Below, piece by piece: positions 43,471 to 54,438 of a DNA stretch of 64,000 nucleotides. A model generated the notes under the pieces. It was given only the letters and a program-made list of their open reading frames with translations. It did not search any database and was not told where the DNA came from. Position numbers and translations under genes: made by a program. The stretch comes from Petaurus breviceps papuanus. Taxonomy: Eukaryota > Chordata > Mammalia > Diprotodontia > Petauridae. How positions within the stretch are numbered: the stretch's first letter is position 1; each line of letters starts with the position of its first letter. Where the stretch lies: the NCBI GenBank assembly GCA_028583685.1, contig JAMXIF010000043.1, forward strand, positions 11,930,109-11,994,108. The letters are read 5' to 3'.

Positions 43471-44095
43471 TGAATGAGTTTCCAAACCAAGATTTGAATT
43501 CAATGATTGTTCAGGTCCCCTTTAATCCTAAATCTATAATGCTAAAATTTATTGCACTTAATTTTATTAAAACAAATAACCACAGAATGATGTAAAATAG
43601 ACCTTATTTTTGCTCACAACTCTAATCATGAATGTTTATTATTGATTTTATGCTAATGTATGAGACAAAATAACAGACAATCCCCAAAGCAAGCAAGATC
43701 ATCAATAAGGCCAACAGGCCTTTTACTTGTGACTGTGCTAATCCAGGTTTCCATCTCTGTACCTTTCCTCCTGATGGGTCTTCCCCCTATTTCTGTACTT
43801 ATATTAAAATCACAACCCCCTCCCCACCTGCCCTTCTATCTGCACCACCACCAACAGATGTTCACGCTTGATGATGTTGCATCTTCCACTTCCCAAAAAT
43901 AAAGTTCAGATTCATTCTGCCCTTCACTCCCCCTTAGCCACTAAAATATCACATCTCTTCTCTACCACTCTGAACTCTCCATCCTTCAAAGTATGCCTTC
44001 ATCAAGCCTAACAGATCTCTCTGTTCTCTGAAATTGTATAGCATAAAGTTAGTCCAACACAATTTATGATTGAAATGTGCTTCATTTTATTTGCT
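43471..44095. other. Unassigned intergenic sequence
   Basis: Nothing recognised. The 80-aa frame at 43660-43902 has no domain. Confidence 0.3.
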
Positions 44096-44099
44096 CAAA

Positions 44100-44282
44100 A
44101 CATAGGATCATAGATCCAGAAATGGAAATCAATTCAGGGACCATATTCGTCATCCTCAGTTTATAAATGAGGAAATATACCCAGGGATGTTATATAAATT
44201 TCATAGGACATCAAAGGCAAGATTCAAATTCAGGTCTTCTCACTTCAGAACCTGTGCTCTCTCTTTCCATTGTGCTAGAATG
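44100..44282 (-). mobile_element. MIR-type SINE
   Basis: 'ataggatcatagatccagaa', 'cctcagtttataaatgagga', 'aagattcaaattcaggtctt' and 'ctctttccattgtgctagaa' follow reversed MIR from 3' end to head. Confidence 0.75.
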
Positions 44283-44384
44283 CCTGTCTCCAGTTAGAGG
44301 TAGCTCCTTGGGAATACAGACTATGTCATATGGTTTTTGGCTACATCATAATGACCAGCAATGATCTAAGGAGAAAGAAATGTT

Positions 44385-44512
44385 AAGCTCTGTCTCTCTG
44401 ACTCTCTGCCTGTCTGTCTTTCTTTCTGTCTCTCCCTCTGTCTTTGTCTCTGTCTCTGTCTCTGTCTCTGTCTGTCTCTCTCTGTCTCTGTCTCTGTCTC
44501 TGTCTCTCTCTG

Positions 44513-44561
<49 letters not shown>

Positions 44562-44617
44562 GTCTCTCTCTCTCTCTCTGTTTCTCTGTCTCTCTGTCTC
44601 TCACTCACACACACACA
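44385..44617. repeat. (TCTG)n/(TC)n microsatellite, about 230 bp
   Basis: Long polypyrimidine array ending in (CA)n. The four overlapping open frames here are artefacts. Mirror-symmetric polypyrimidine of this length can form triplex DNA, which is general knowledge and not shown for this locus. Confidence 0.97.
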
Positions 44618-44708
44618 TCTATTAAGTTTGGATGTGGACCTGTGATTTTGTCAGTCAACAGAACATAGATGAAGATTATCAACTTCTGTCTAACTTGTAG
44701 TTTTAGAG

Positions 44709-45315
44709 CAGTGCTTCTCAAAATGTGTGGTCATTGGATCCTTAGGGTCCCCTATAACCTTTCAGGGGATCCACAAAGTAAATTATTATGTTTATAATTA
44801 TACTAAAATGTTATTTGACTATTAAAATCCTCTTCCCTTTTCCAAATTTGTATCTGCATGAGGCCATGCTTTCTTCGTATGCTACAACCAAAATAACAGA
44901 TTGAAAAAGACTGAGTACATAAACAGTTATGAGAATCCAGGTGACTTCTATTGTCAAATATTAAAGCGATATGCATAAATATATAAAGCAATGCCACTCT
45001 GCCATTTGGGGGGGGTGATATAGTTATTTTTCTTGAAAACAATGTTTATATCAATATGCAATATATTTATTGTTGCTATTTTAATGAAATAATAAATATT
45101 TTTAAAATTTTACCAGCTTTAACTTATCATATGAACATATACATTTGCATATGTGTCTATATATGTATATGTGTATGTGTTTGTGTATGTGTGTATATAT
45201 ATATATATATATATGTAAACACACACATACATATATCCCACAGGAAAAAAATATTTGGACTCCTTAGTAATATTAAAGAGTACAGTTCTGAGACCCCCAA
45301 AATTGAGAACTAGTA
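44709..45315 (+). mobile_element. Non-autonomous hAT DNA transposon with internal microsatellite
   Basis: Starts CAGTGCTTCTCAA and ends TTGAGAACTAGTA, imperfect inverted ends of the hAT 'cagtggttctcaa' type. Inside: 'gggtcccctataacctttca', 'aaagcgatatgcataaata', 'atgccactctgccattt' and 'gagtacagttctgagacccc', as in the old 'ggggtcctgagacc' hAT elements. A TA/TG/CA array (45140-45235) has grown within. Flanking 8-mers ttttagag (44701-44708) and ccttggag (45316-45323) match at 5 of 8, all differences being transitions, as expected for a decayed 8-bp duplication. No transposase. Confidence 0.75.
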
Positions 45316-45356
45316 CCTTGGAGAGATGCCAGGGGCACTGAAAGGCTAAATGTCTT

Positions 45357-45617
45357 CGTTGTAATTGTTACTCTTGAGTCATTTTAGTCATTTCTGTGTC
45401 TCTGTGATGCCATTTGGGGTTTCTGGGCAAAGATACTGGAGTGGTTTGCCATTTCCTTCTCTAGCTCATTTTACAGATGAGGAAGTTGAGACAAATAGGA
45501 TTGAGTGATTTTCCTAGTTATTTACCTACACAGTAGGTAAGTGTCTGAAGACAGATTTGAACTTAGGTCCTCCTGATTCCAGGGCCAACACTTTATCCCC
45601 CTCTACCCAGCTTCCCA
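45357..45617 (-). mobile_element. Long tRNA-derived marsupial SINE (MAR1-like)
   Basis: The complement reads the tRNA-like head, 'aatctgtcttcagacactta', 'atcctatttgtctcaacttc', 'ctcatctgtaaaatgagc' and 'ggagaaggaaatggcaaacc'. Duplications taaatgtctt (45347-45356) and taaatgactt (45618-45627) differ at one base. Same family as 4988, 14554 and 42143. Confidence 0.9.
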
Positions 45618-45627
45618 TAAATGACTT

Positions 45628-46295
45628 ACCCTTGTCATAAAACAAGTATTCCTTAGAGGCAGGATTTGAATCCACATCTTTATTTCTCTAAAGGCAATCT
45701 CCAAGGTACTCTGTTTTCCTCTTAATACACATTCATAATTGATTAATTGTTTAGTAGGCTATGATCCCAGAGCTCATTTTCAGGAAACAGAATCAAGGGA
45801 CAATGCTCAGATGCCACAACAAAAGAGTTAAAATATTCCAATGAATCCAAAGGATACCAAAGGTGGAGTTTCTCAGATGTCTTGGACTATTTGTTACTTC
45901 TTCCTTCCATACTTTGTTTCAGATTCATTCTTTATCCAGAACCTACTGTGCCAAATAAGGCTTGTGATTAAGATCAAGTCTACCGGGAAATCAGCAGAGA
46001 GCTGGTGAGCTTTTGAAAAGGGCCTTGCTGTCCAAAGTTTGGAAACTCTGACAAACAGCTGTTATGGCACTATTGTTTTATTATTACTTTTTTTTTGGCT
46101 TCCGTTAAAAGGCCAGAGATTGAAAATAGCTGAATTTCAAATCAAAAGAGAAAGTTAGCCCCTTGCAGACTCCTGCCCCTCCACCTCCAGCTGTTTTCTT
46201 AAGAAGCAGCAAGATGAGGCCACGATCACATAGCCGCTGCCTACATTGACAATCTGAAATTATCTATTAAAGATGCAAAAGGGTGAGGGATCAAA
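45628..46295. other. Unassigned intergenic sequence
   Basis: Nothing recognised apart from 'gcaggatttgaatccacatc' (45659), a MIR-like scrap. Confidence 0.3.
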
Positions 46296-46299
46296 CACT

Positions 46300-46530
46300 A
46301 ATTAAGCACTTACTATGTGTCAGGCTCTGTGCTAAGTGCTTTTAACACATGCAGTCTCCTAGGAGTTTGGTCTTATTATTAACTCCATTTTATAATGGAG
46401 AAACTGAGGCAGAGAGAAGTTAAATGACTTCCCCGGGGCCATATGGCTGGCAAGCATAAGGCCAAATTTGAACTCAGATCTTCCTGACTAGGCTCAGCAC
46501 TTCATCCATTGAGCCACTTAGCTGCTTCTA
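46300..46530 (-). mobile_element. MIR/THER-type CORE-SINE, nearly complete
   Basis: 'taagcacttactatgtgtca', 'ggtcttattattaactccat', 'ggagaaactgaggcagagag', 'gaactcagatcttcctgact' and 'tccattgagccacttagct' follow the reversed element from tail to tRNA-like head. Confidence 0.85.
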
Positions 46531-46744
46531 AAGACTGTTTCATTCTATGAAAGTCATACAAATTTCCAAATATGTGTCTCTGGGAAATAGCAGGGGTCTT
46601 TCCACCATTGTATATAAGTGGAAATATTGGATTTTTTATAAGGGATAAAGGGACTGGTTGGTAAAAAAAAATACATATGAGCATAAAGTGGTTCAAGGAA
46701 GCAATTTCTAAAATTAAAAATAAAGGAGCACCATAGAAAACGAA

Positions 46745-46845
46745 CTTCCCTAGGCCTCAATTTCCTTATCTATAAAAGGATGGGGTTGTGCTAGAGGGCT
46801 CCTGAACTCCGTTGTAGGTCCAAATCTATCATTTTGAGTATATAG
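46745..46845 (+). mobile_element. MIR-type SINE 3' half
   Basis: 'ctaggcctcaatttccttat', 'aggatggggttgtgctagag' and 'gttgtaggtccaaatctatc' match core and 3' end. Confidence 0.7.
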
Positions 46846-47262
46846 AGGGGTAGCTAGGCATTGCCAAAGAATATTCTTACTCCATGTCCTAGAAGCCAAT
46901 GTTAATTGAAAACATGACTGAGGAAGTCCACCTAGGAGACACCAGCTGAGATGAGGTCCCATGAAATATAAATCATCCAGGGAACATCCACAGGGGTAAA
47001 GCCACTAATACAAGGGCACTTGCATTCATATAACACACTATTTTGGTATAGCAGGGGAACACATTAGACAGAGTTGATGATGTTCATCCTGAGACAGTCA
47101 CTAATTACCTGTATCATTGCTAGAGTCAGTTTTACTTATCTTTTCTCAGTTTCGACTGAGATGATAACTTTCCAAACCAATAAACAGTTCTCTTGGGAGA
47201 ATATAACAAAAAAAAATTTGAGATGAAAACACTTTCAAAGGCTTAGTTATTTTTAAGTTTAA
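46846..47262. other. Unassigned intergenic sequence
   Basis: Nothing recognised. Confidence 0.3.
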
Positions 47263-47264
47263 TT

Positions 47265-47640
47265 GCTGCCTTGCCATCTGTATGACCTTGGACAATTTAC
47301 TGAATTTCTCTGTACATCAGTGATGTCATCTGAAAAATGAAGGGGTTGTATTAAATCATATGTATCAAACTTGGAGCCCACAGACCAAGGTCTGCTATAC
47401 TTCATGAATACTCTACATTTTATCCTGAACCAGATGAAAATGTAATTAGGAAAAATTAACAAAATAAATAAAAATACAATAGAACATAGATACTGTTAAT
47501 ATGTGGTTTTCTAAGTCAGTATGTGACCTTCAGGGATCCTTACATAGGTTTAGTTTCCCATTTCTATTTGAGCTTGACATGCTGGATTAGATCATCTTTA
47601 AAATCCCATTCAGTGCTAGATTCTATGAGGTTATTCTTCT
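47265..47640 (+). mobile_element. MIR-type SINE split by a MITE
   Basis: Left part 47265-47358 ('tatgaccttggacaatttac' to 'gaaggggttgtattaaatca') and right part from 47587 ('ttagatcatctttaaaatcc', 'gtgctagattctatgagg') join into one continuous MIR 3' half when the MITE between them is removed. Confidence 0.75.
47359..47586. mobile_element. MITE of hAT type inside a MIR, copy B
   Basis: The ends 'gtatcaaacttgga' and 'ttgagcttgacatgc' are imperfect inverted repeats of the 'ggtgtcaaactc...gagtttgacacc' type. Flanking 8-mers ttaaatca (47351-47358) and ttagatca (47587-47594) differ at one base and restore the MIR. The interior ('aaatacaatagaacatagat', 'gtggttttctaagtcagtat') matches copy A at 26270-26450. 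8-bp duplications suggest hAT. No transposase. Confidence 0.7.
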
Positions 47641-47767
47641 TCTTTTGTCCTCCTCCTCCTCCTTCTACTACTACTGTATAGTCTTCTTATTAAAACATCT
47701 TTATGATACAAAGGTATGTTTCAGCATATGTAATATATAATGTATTCCTTAGAAGAACTGTAGTAGA

Positions 47768-48417
47768 CCATTTGTAACATCAAGCACCCTAGCATACACA
47801 GGATGGCTGTTAGTGTAAGTTCTTTTATCTGCTTTTCTAAAGGAAAGCAACTTAACACAGGTTAACAATATTGCTTTAATCAAACATATATTATTTACCT
47901 AGTTCAGGTAAAAAAGTTAACACCCTGAACTTCAGAGGATACAAAGGGAGGTTACAAGAAGACAAAAATACAGACAGAGAAAATAACACAATTAAGCAGA
48001 CCAAGAGACAGGGCTTCTAATTGTCTGACCATCACATACATACAGTGTTAGTTACCAGAGAGAGAAGCACCAGCATCTGGGTTTTCAAAGCTGAGGGGCT
48101 CAACATCTGCCCAGAGTCTCATCTGGACAAATCACACAACTCTTCCCATAAGTGAACCCCAAAGCAAAACCTTACCTCAGAGTATATATAGCCTTCTCCA
48201 GGGTCAGAGAATATCACAACTCTAGTGACCCTCTTCACTACAAAGTAAGAAAATTTGTGCCTTCCTGAAAAACAAGCCTCCCACCACAGGCTCCATGTGA
48301 CCACATTCAGCCTATAGGGGGCAGAGTATATTTTCAAATGAGGGAAGGTCATCAAATTAACTTACGCCTATCAATGGGCAGAGAAGCTCTTCAAATTCCC
48401 ATTCCCATTACACCATT
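47768..48417 (-). mobile_element. Solo LTR of an endogenous retrovirus, reversed, with 5-bp target duplications
   Basis: The LTR spans 47773-48412 (640 bp) and is bounded by TG...CA ends: read on the reverse strand it starts TGTAATGGGAATGGG and ends GGTGCTTGATGTTACA. CCATT flanks it at 47768-47772 and 48413-48417. It is clearly the same family as the LTR at 13191-13728: both ends agree, as do the 'aaaggaaagcaact', 'acatctgggtttt', 'atatagccttctcc' and 'gaaaaacaagcctcc' segments in complement. A reverse-strand TATA lies near 48183-48190 and the ATTAAA complement at 47875-47880. No internal region is attached. Old fossil. Confidence 0.88.
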
Positions 48418-49415
48418 ATGGGAGGAAAATAATTTATTATATTGCATGTTAATAAATGTATACACATATACAGAGAATATATATATATAATATAATATTT
48501 TTAATCATCTGTGGTTTGGCTTTGATGTGACCCACCTCAGAATTAAGAATTTAGAAAATATCAATAAAGACATGAATCTGTATGTGGAGAGAGATTTCTT
48601 TTTATCTTTTCATCTCTCATTGGTTATCATATTTTGTTTTTTCACTTTTTATATTGAGGTCCCTACCATTTTGTCAAAAATTATTCATTGTTTAATAATA
48701 CTGCTTAAGAAACTTAGTAAGGGATGGTACATTTGGGGATTCGAGTTGTTAAGAGATATCTGAACACCTCAGGTATCTGCGTTGGAGAGTCAATTCTAGT
48801 TTAAGCCAATCCAATTGCTTCTTCAGCTCAGCCCACTTTATAACTTTAATTAAACAAAATTAAAATTAATTATTAATGGAAACAATTAGATGAATTAGCT
48901 AAGGTGACCTGATCCTTTTTTTTTTTGTTCTCTGTGAAGTGCCACAAATGTACCCAGCCCTGCAGAGTCTAGTCTGAGCTGTGCTGAATACCAACAGAGT
49001 TCTTGCCCCAAGGAGCTTCCACACTCTAAATGACTTGAGAAAGGACAGATTTTAACACAAGGCAATGCCGATGGAAGCCAAGACATCTCAAAGAGGAGCT
49101 GGCCTTTGGAGAGTTCTTAGCAATGGGAGAATTGGGATTTTAGAGAGATTTGTAGAAAGTTAAACTATGATGCTGTCTGCTGAATAACAAAACAGACAGT
49201 TCAGCAAACAAAATAGTCAAACCAGCTGTTTTCTAGTAATCCTTGCAGGATCAGCTCAAATCCTGCCTTTTACCCTTTCTTCCCTAATAACCTGATTTCA
49301 TCTTTTCCTAAGCTCTTATTTTTTTTGCATCTTCCATTTTTAATTTATCACAAATCATGATTTTCCCCTGCCTTTTTATATGTCCATGTCCTATGCTCCC
49401 TCACATACTCAAATA
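48418..49415. other. Unassigned intergenic sequence
   Basis: AT-rich. A short TA run lies near 48478-48490. No family or gene recognised. Confidence 0.3.
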
Positions 49416-49419
49416 TAAA

Positions 49420-49525
49420 TTTTAAGGAACCTACTTTATAAAATTTTATATACCCTACATTGTCTAGTCTAGCATGGTACCTGGTATGTAGTAGGTATTC
49501 AATAAATACCTATAAATAGATATCA
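49420..49525 (+). mobile_element. L2 LINE 3' end
   Basis: 'gtctagcatggtacctggta' and 'tgtagtaggtattcaataaa' are the L2 terminus. Confidence 0.7.
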
Positions 49526-50940
49526 TTACTTAGAAAAATTAATGGAGTGATGCACATTTTTTTAAACTCTTAGCCAATCCCCCATTGTATGATTTAGTCT
49601 CAGTCTAAGAGTCAGTGGTACATACACAAAGTCAAGAAGTTATCATAGAAATCATCATAAGATCTGGAAAGGACATTCAAAGATAACTGAGCTTAGTTCC
49701 TCATTTTAGAGAATTAGAACCATCATTGTAACAAGGGGGATAGGGATTTAAGGGTTAACCCAGGGTGCCAACATCAGAGAGGGTGTTTTTTCTCCCCAAC
49801 TGGGTAGACTTGCTCCTTGATGTGACTATTATTTGCAAGCTTCACTTCCTGGTTCTCTCTACATTAGTGGTATCACAAGGCCAGCTTCTTCTGCCATCAT
49901 AACCAGGGTTCTTTCACCATGGTGACCCTCTCCTCAATCCCATATTCTTCTCAAACCAGAAGTGATTGTGTGGGTCACATGACAGGCTACTTCCTGTACC
50001 ATTAAAAGAAAAAAATAAAACCTTCACCTTCAAAGAAACTAATTGTCCTGTGTGCAACTGATACTCCCCATTCCCAACCTACCAATATAACTGGCTTTGT
50101 CCCAGGTAAAATAATTTATATATTATAATTGGAATTAGATTGGAAGTAAGCAAAGGAACAAAGAAGAGAAGAAAAAGAATAAATATAAACAAAAGATTCC
50201 TCCCACCTCCCCACTTTCCTGGTAGACATAGTTACCACCTTAGATAACTGGAACTTTCAGCCAGGTTGCTGCAGTACACCTTGATATATGTAAAAATATA
50301 ATAAGACAGTCACCTGACTCCCATCCTGAGCCTCATCCAAAGATACCGTAACTCCTACCACAGCTATATCTCAACGAGGGCACTAAGTGGGCTCATGTTG
50401 CATGGCTATCTGGATACAGGAAAAGCTAACCTACTTTCTTCTCACAAGGGCTCTCACCTGGACTACAGAGATAGCCTAGGTCTCAAAATATAGAATATAC
50501 ATCTACTAATGGCTCTGGTCCCTGAATAAAACAGACACAACCAAGAAATAAATGAGAATTTTATCTCACAAGTATCCTCCACCATACATCTTTTCTTTTC
50601 TTTGCCTCTTTTCTTCCTTTGAAAATCTTGCCTAGGCATTCATCTATCCTAAGGACCACATCCATTAGAGCTTGACCTTCTTGGTATGGTAGCCAATAAC
50701 TATCCAGATGCCTCTCCATTCCTGCCAGGCAATGCTATATAACAACACAATGATATTAGTCTACCCAATAGCTAATTCCTTCAGAGGTCAAGATCTCTGA
50801 TTTCCGAGATGGCAATTATCTATCAATGAATCCATTCTAATATGCTAATGAGAGAAGACTAGAGGGCCTTTCTTTTGTAGTCTATAGCACTGTATCATGG
50901 CAGGATGGTTTGTGGCAACTGGGGTTTTGTACTGAATATC
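49526..50940. other. Unassigned stretch, one MIR-like scrap
   Basis: 49660-49745 resembles reversed MIR ('gatctggaaaggacattcaa', 'ttcctcattttagagaatta'). From 49729 ('tgtaacaagggggataggga') the texture is LTR-like, but no paired end or target duplication could be found. The rest up to 50940 is unassigned. Confidence 0.3.
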
Positions 50941-50946
50941 AAATCA

Positions 50947-50949
<3 letters not shown>

Positions 50950-50996
<47 letters not shown>

Positions 50997-51006
50997 NNNN
51001 NNNNNN

Positions 51007-51053
<47 letters not shown>
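50950..51053. repeat. (TA)n microsatellite with a 10-base gap
   Basis: Pure TA on both sides of ten N at 50997-51006. Long TA arrays form cruciforms and often break assemblies, so true length is unknown. Confidence 0.98.
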
Positions 51054-51056
<3 letters not shown>

Positions 51057-51364
51057 GGTTCCTGATTATTCAGCCTATTAACGGAATTGACCCACTCTCT
51101 TCCACATAGTGGGCTTTATGCAATTTGAGGACTGCTCAATTCAAGGTAACATTATAGCACTGTTTGTTTGGAGAGGATAAAATGGGAGAAGGGAATTTTC
51201 TCTTACCTTTGAATGTATGAAAATATTCTAGAGATGTTTCACATCTGTAAAGTAACCTCTAAAATTATTTTACCCCTTTAATATTCTAGATTCTATAATT
51301 TTTTTTAAATTAAATCAGTGTCCTCTCCCTACATGAATGATTCTTGATACTATTATTTAGGGAG

Positions 51365-51815
51365 GAACCTGCAGATGGACAGTGTCCAGGAGTGGACAAC
51401 CAGTTTAAAGAAAGATATGAAGTTCATGCCTCACGATTATCAGCTGCAGCAAATGAGAATATTTAACATGGAGAAAAGATGGGCATAAGAGTTGTTTGGT
51501 TGGCATAAGAGTTGTTTTCAACTTGAAAGGCTATCAGGTGAAATAGAGAATAGATTCATTCTATTTGGCCCCAGAGAGCAAAACCAGTGAAAGAGAAGAA
51601 TTTGGGCTTGATATAAAGGAAATTTCCTAATAATTGGAGCTATGCTAAAGTGAAATAGTCTGCCTCAGGGGACAGTATCTCCACCCTCATTTCCCACTCA
51701 ACTAGAGGCTGACTAGTTATTGGTTATGTGCTAATGGAGAGGGTAATATTACCTTTTGGTATGACTCAATTTATATGGCTGCTGAGGAGACTTCCAGTTC
51801 TAAACTCTAATTCTT
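51365..51815 (+). mobile_element. CR1/L3 LINE 3' UTR
   Basis: 'gtccaggagtggacaaccag', 'ttcaacttgaaaggctatca', 'ctatttggccccagagagca', 'gcttgatataaaggaaattt', 'ctaataattggagctatgct' and 'gtctgcctcaggggacagta' follow the L3 3' UTR closely. Within it, 'ggcataagagttgttt' is repeated in tandem (51482-51498 and 51501-51517). Confidence 0.85.
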
Positions 51816-52570
51816 TGAAATGAAGTTTGTTTCAAAACTAAGTTTTAAATCCTTCAATAATTTCTCCATGAAGCCAAAAACACAAAAATATGGTAGACAC
51901 TACATTATGGACTTTACTCCATTGTGTCCCACAATGTTTTCTGACCTTCATGTCAATTGCCTAATAGTGCTTTCTACTTTTTCGCTTTATCTGCTCTTTT
52001 CTACAAATGCAGGATCATGAATGTTTTGCTAATTGATACATTTATTCAATCACCAATGTTCCAAAAGCAGCATCTCTCATAGAAAGACATTGTGAATGAG
52101 AATCTGAGAAGCACATTTACAATCACCAAAAGAACTAATCATTACAGAAGCAATGGCAAGGATTTTGAAGAAATTAAAACAGGAACAATGATGAAAGAAA
52201 ATGATAGGGGAAGAGGAAATATGTAGGCAAAACCATTATAGCCATGTCCCCATCAACTATTGATTCTACTTGAGGCGCTTAACATGGATCTAAGAATACC
52301 AACTTCAGGGACCACTTTTGATGCTAGTAATCTTACAGTGCTATGAGTTTTGATGATACAAGTAATTCTAGAATAAGATTATTTTCTAATTTCATAAGCA
52401 AAAAAAATTTCATAAGCAAAAACTTAAGAAGTAGAGTACAGATTTGATTTCTTATATTTATTCTTTAACTTTTGATTGTTGAAATAAATATTAAAATTAA
52501 CACAAAATTAGAATAAAGAATTTTTAATCTGCCCTGACTAGAGTATACAAAAGTAACAAAATATAGAGAT
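51816..52570. other. Unassigned sequence with a local direct repeat
   Basis: No family recognised. 'atttcataagcaaaaa' occurs twice in tandem around 52392-52425. Confidence 0.3.
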
Positions 52571-52576
52571 GGATGA

Positions 52577-52650
<74 letters not shown>

Positions 52651-52652
52651 AT
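52577..52652. repeat. (GATA)n then (GA)n microsatellite
   Basis: About 14 pure GATA units followed by GA. Confidence 0.97.
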
Positions 52653-53099
52653 AGAAATGATATGATATACAATTAAAACAATTCTAACCTAGGCTATTTA
52701 AGCAAGTTATTGATATACAGAAGAGAAAGGAATGAAAGAAAGGTATTTCTCCCAATTAGAACAATTTCCTATCACTTTACCTATGTAAATACATTGTGAT
52801 GAGAACAAAAGAACCTAAAAACTGATTTAGTCAGCAAAACACTTGATCTACTTGCTGAATGGAGAGATGTAGTAGCCATAGGCAAGACTGATTTAGAATA
52901 TAAACTGATTCATGAAATCTGGCAGAGCAAGATAGTAGGAAATTGTGAACCATCTTACCTAATAAAATAGTGAGAAACACTAGAAGAAAAATGAATTTTA
53001 AGAAAACTTAGTGAGAGACCCAGTTAAGTGGCCTCACCCCAAGTGTATTTAAGAATGAACTTAGAAGGAAGACAGTAAACAGATGAAAATAGAAAAGAT

Positions 53100-53444
53100 C
53101 TGTAAAAAATTGTTACAAATGCTTTTTACTTCCAAGAACATTTGATCTTTAACATCACAGTCCTGGACTTAATTCTTGAGAAATTGGGTAAGTTATTGAA
53201 GAAAACAGAGTATTTAACAACTGCTTTAGTTCAGGTGTGCCAAAAGTAGGTGCATGCTAAAGGTGACACAATTTTCAGATCACTGAGGGACTGATTACCA
53301 AAGTACCTAGGTAGGTAAGGTAACTGCCAAAAAGAGGTGGTGATAGAATATAGACCTTATTACTACCAAAAAAAGTTAACCAAGGGAACACTGATAAGCA
53401 TAGAAAAATGTTTACTTTCCTGTATGGACAAAATGTTATAAGTA

Positions 53445-53489
<45 letters not shown>

Positions 53490-53870
53490 CACACATCTAG
53501 GGCATCCTTGAAGAACATGTATGAAATGAACAAGCAGGCTTTCACAAGAGATATTCTCTAGCAAACTATGTCTTTACTATTATGTAACTGGCCATAAGAT
53601 ATAAAATGCCCAAGGTTCTACTGTGATTGTTGACTATCATAAAGCATTAGACTTAACAGACTAGAGTCTCTCATTCAACAAGGTACCTCCCCTGCATATG
53701 TCAAAATCAATTGGGGGTCCTTGTAAGGGATAATATAAGAATGACCTCATTATATGATCCCCCTCTTTTTTATTACCAAGAAAAGTGAACAGCAGAGAGA
53801 TGGGCTGTCAAAAGTTGTTCTATAGCATCATAAAGGAAATCTAGATAGAATCCATGTGGAAGATGGATTC
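53100..53870 (+). mobile_element. RTE-clade LINE fragment (reverse-transcriptase part)
   Basis: Fragments in forward frames read like RTE ORF2: MNEQAGF near 53528 (RTE usually has EQAGFRKG), VIVDYHKALDLTD near 53626 (RT motif A, usually FVDY.KAFDS), and YDPPLF near 53754. They lie in the correct order with RTE-like spacing, with stops and frame changes between them. A (CA)n array (53449-53490) lies within. The clade is inferred from recalled motifs. Confidence 0.55.
53449..53490. repeat. (CA)n microsatellite
   Basis: Pure CA, about 20 units. Confidence 0.97.
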
Positions 53871-53879
53871 AAAAGAGTG

Positions 53880-54167
53880 AACTGATAAGCATTTATTAAG
53901 TGCCAAACTCTGGGGATACAATGAAAGACAAAAAGCAGTTCTAGTCCTCAAGGAACCCACAATCCAATGAGAGGGGAAAAACATTCAAAGAAATACATAC
54001 AAATAAGCTATGTACAGAATAGAAAAAAATCATCAGAGGGAGGAAACTAGAATTCAAATTGACTGGGAAAGGTTTCTGATACAAGATGGGCTGGTTTGGA
54101 AGGAAGATAGGGAGAGTACTTAGCGTTTTCCACTGGCAGAAATTAGGTTCAGAACATCACATTTATT
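53880..54167 (-). mobile_element. L2 3'-UTR fragment
   Basis: 'taagcatttattaagtgcca', 'ctagtcctcaaggaacccac', 'agctatgtacagaatagaaa' and 'gggaaaggtttctgatacaa' follow the complement of L2. Confidence 0.7.
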
Positions 54168-54180
54168 AAGATAAGCTCCA

Positions 54181-54243
54181 GGGGCGGCTAGGTGGCCCTG
54201 GAGTCGTGAGGACCTGAGTTCAGTTCAGCCCTCAGACACTTAA

Positions 54244-54286
<43 letters not shown>

Positions 54287-54346
54287 TAGCTGTGTAACCT
54301 TGGACAAGTTACTTAACCCCAACCGCCCTCCAAAAGGAAAAAAAAA
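54181..54346 (+). mobile_element. Short tRNA-derived marsupial SINE with internal (CA)n
   Basis: 'ggggcggctaggtggccctg', 'gtgaggacctgagttcagtt', then CA units at 54249-54283 grown from the family's 'aacacccacaca' segment, then 'ctagctgtgtaaccttggac' and an A tail. Exact 13-bp duplications aagataagctcca at 54168-54180 and 54347-54359. The head is shorter than in sister copies: the 'cacagtgagtaagagtgccgg' part is missing. Confidence 0.93.
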
Positions 54347-54359
54347 AAGATAAGCTCCA

Positions 54360-54371
54360 TATATATATACG

Positions 54372-54436
<65 letters not shown>
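54360..54436. repeat. (TA)n(TG)n microsatellite
   Basis: TA then about 25 TG units directly after the SINE target duplication. Confidence 0.97.

Positions 54437-54438
<2 letters not shown>

Noticed and set aside
44366-44668. Arg/Asp-rich and Ser/Leu-rich frames
   Set aside because: Translations of a (TCTG)/(TC) array.
13191-48412. The two LTRs as ends of one very large provirus
   Set aside because: They are in opposite orientation and each has its own different 5-bp duplication, so they are independent integrations.
49729-50940. Possible third LTR starting 'tgtaacaagggggatagg'
   Set aside because: The texture is suggestive, but no matching end, promoter, polyadenylation arrangement or target duplication was found.
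52392-52425. CRISPR-like or regulatory direct repeat
   Set aside because: Only two copies in direct contact; a simple slip duplication in vertebrate DNA.
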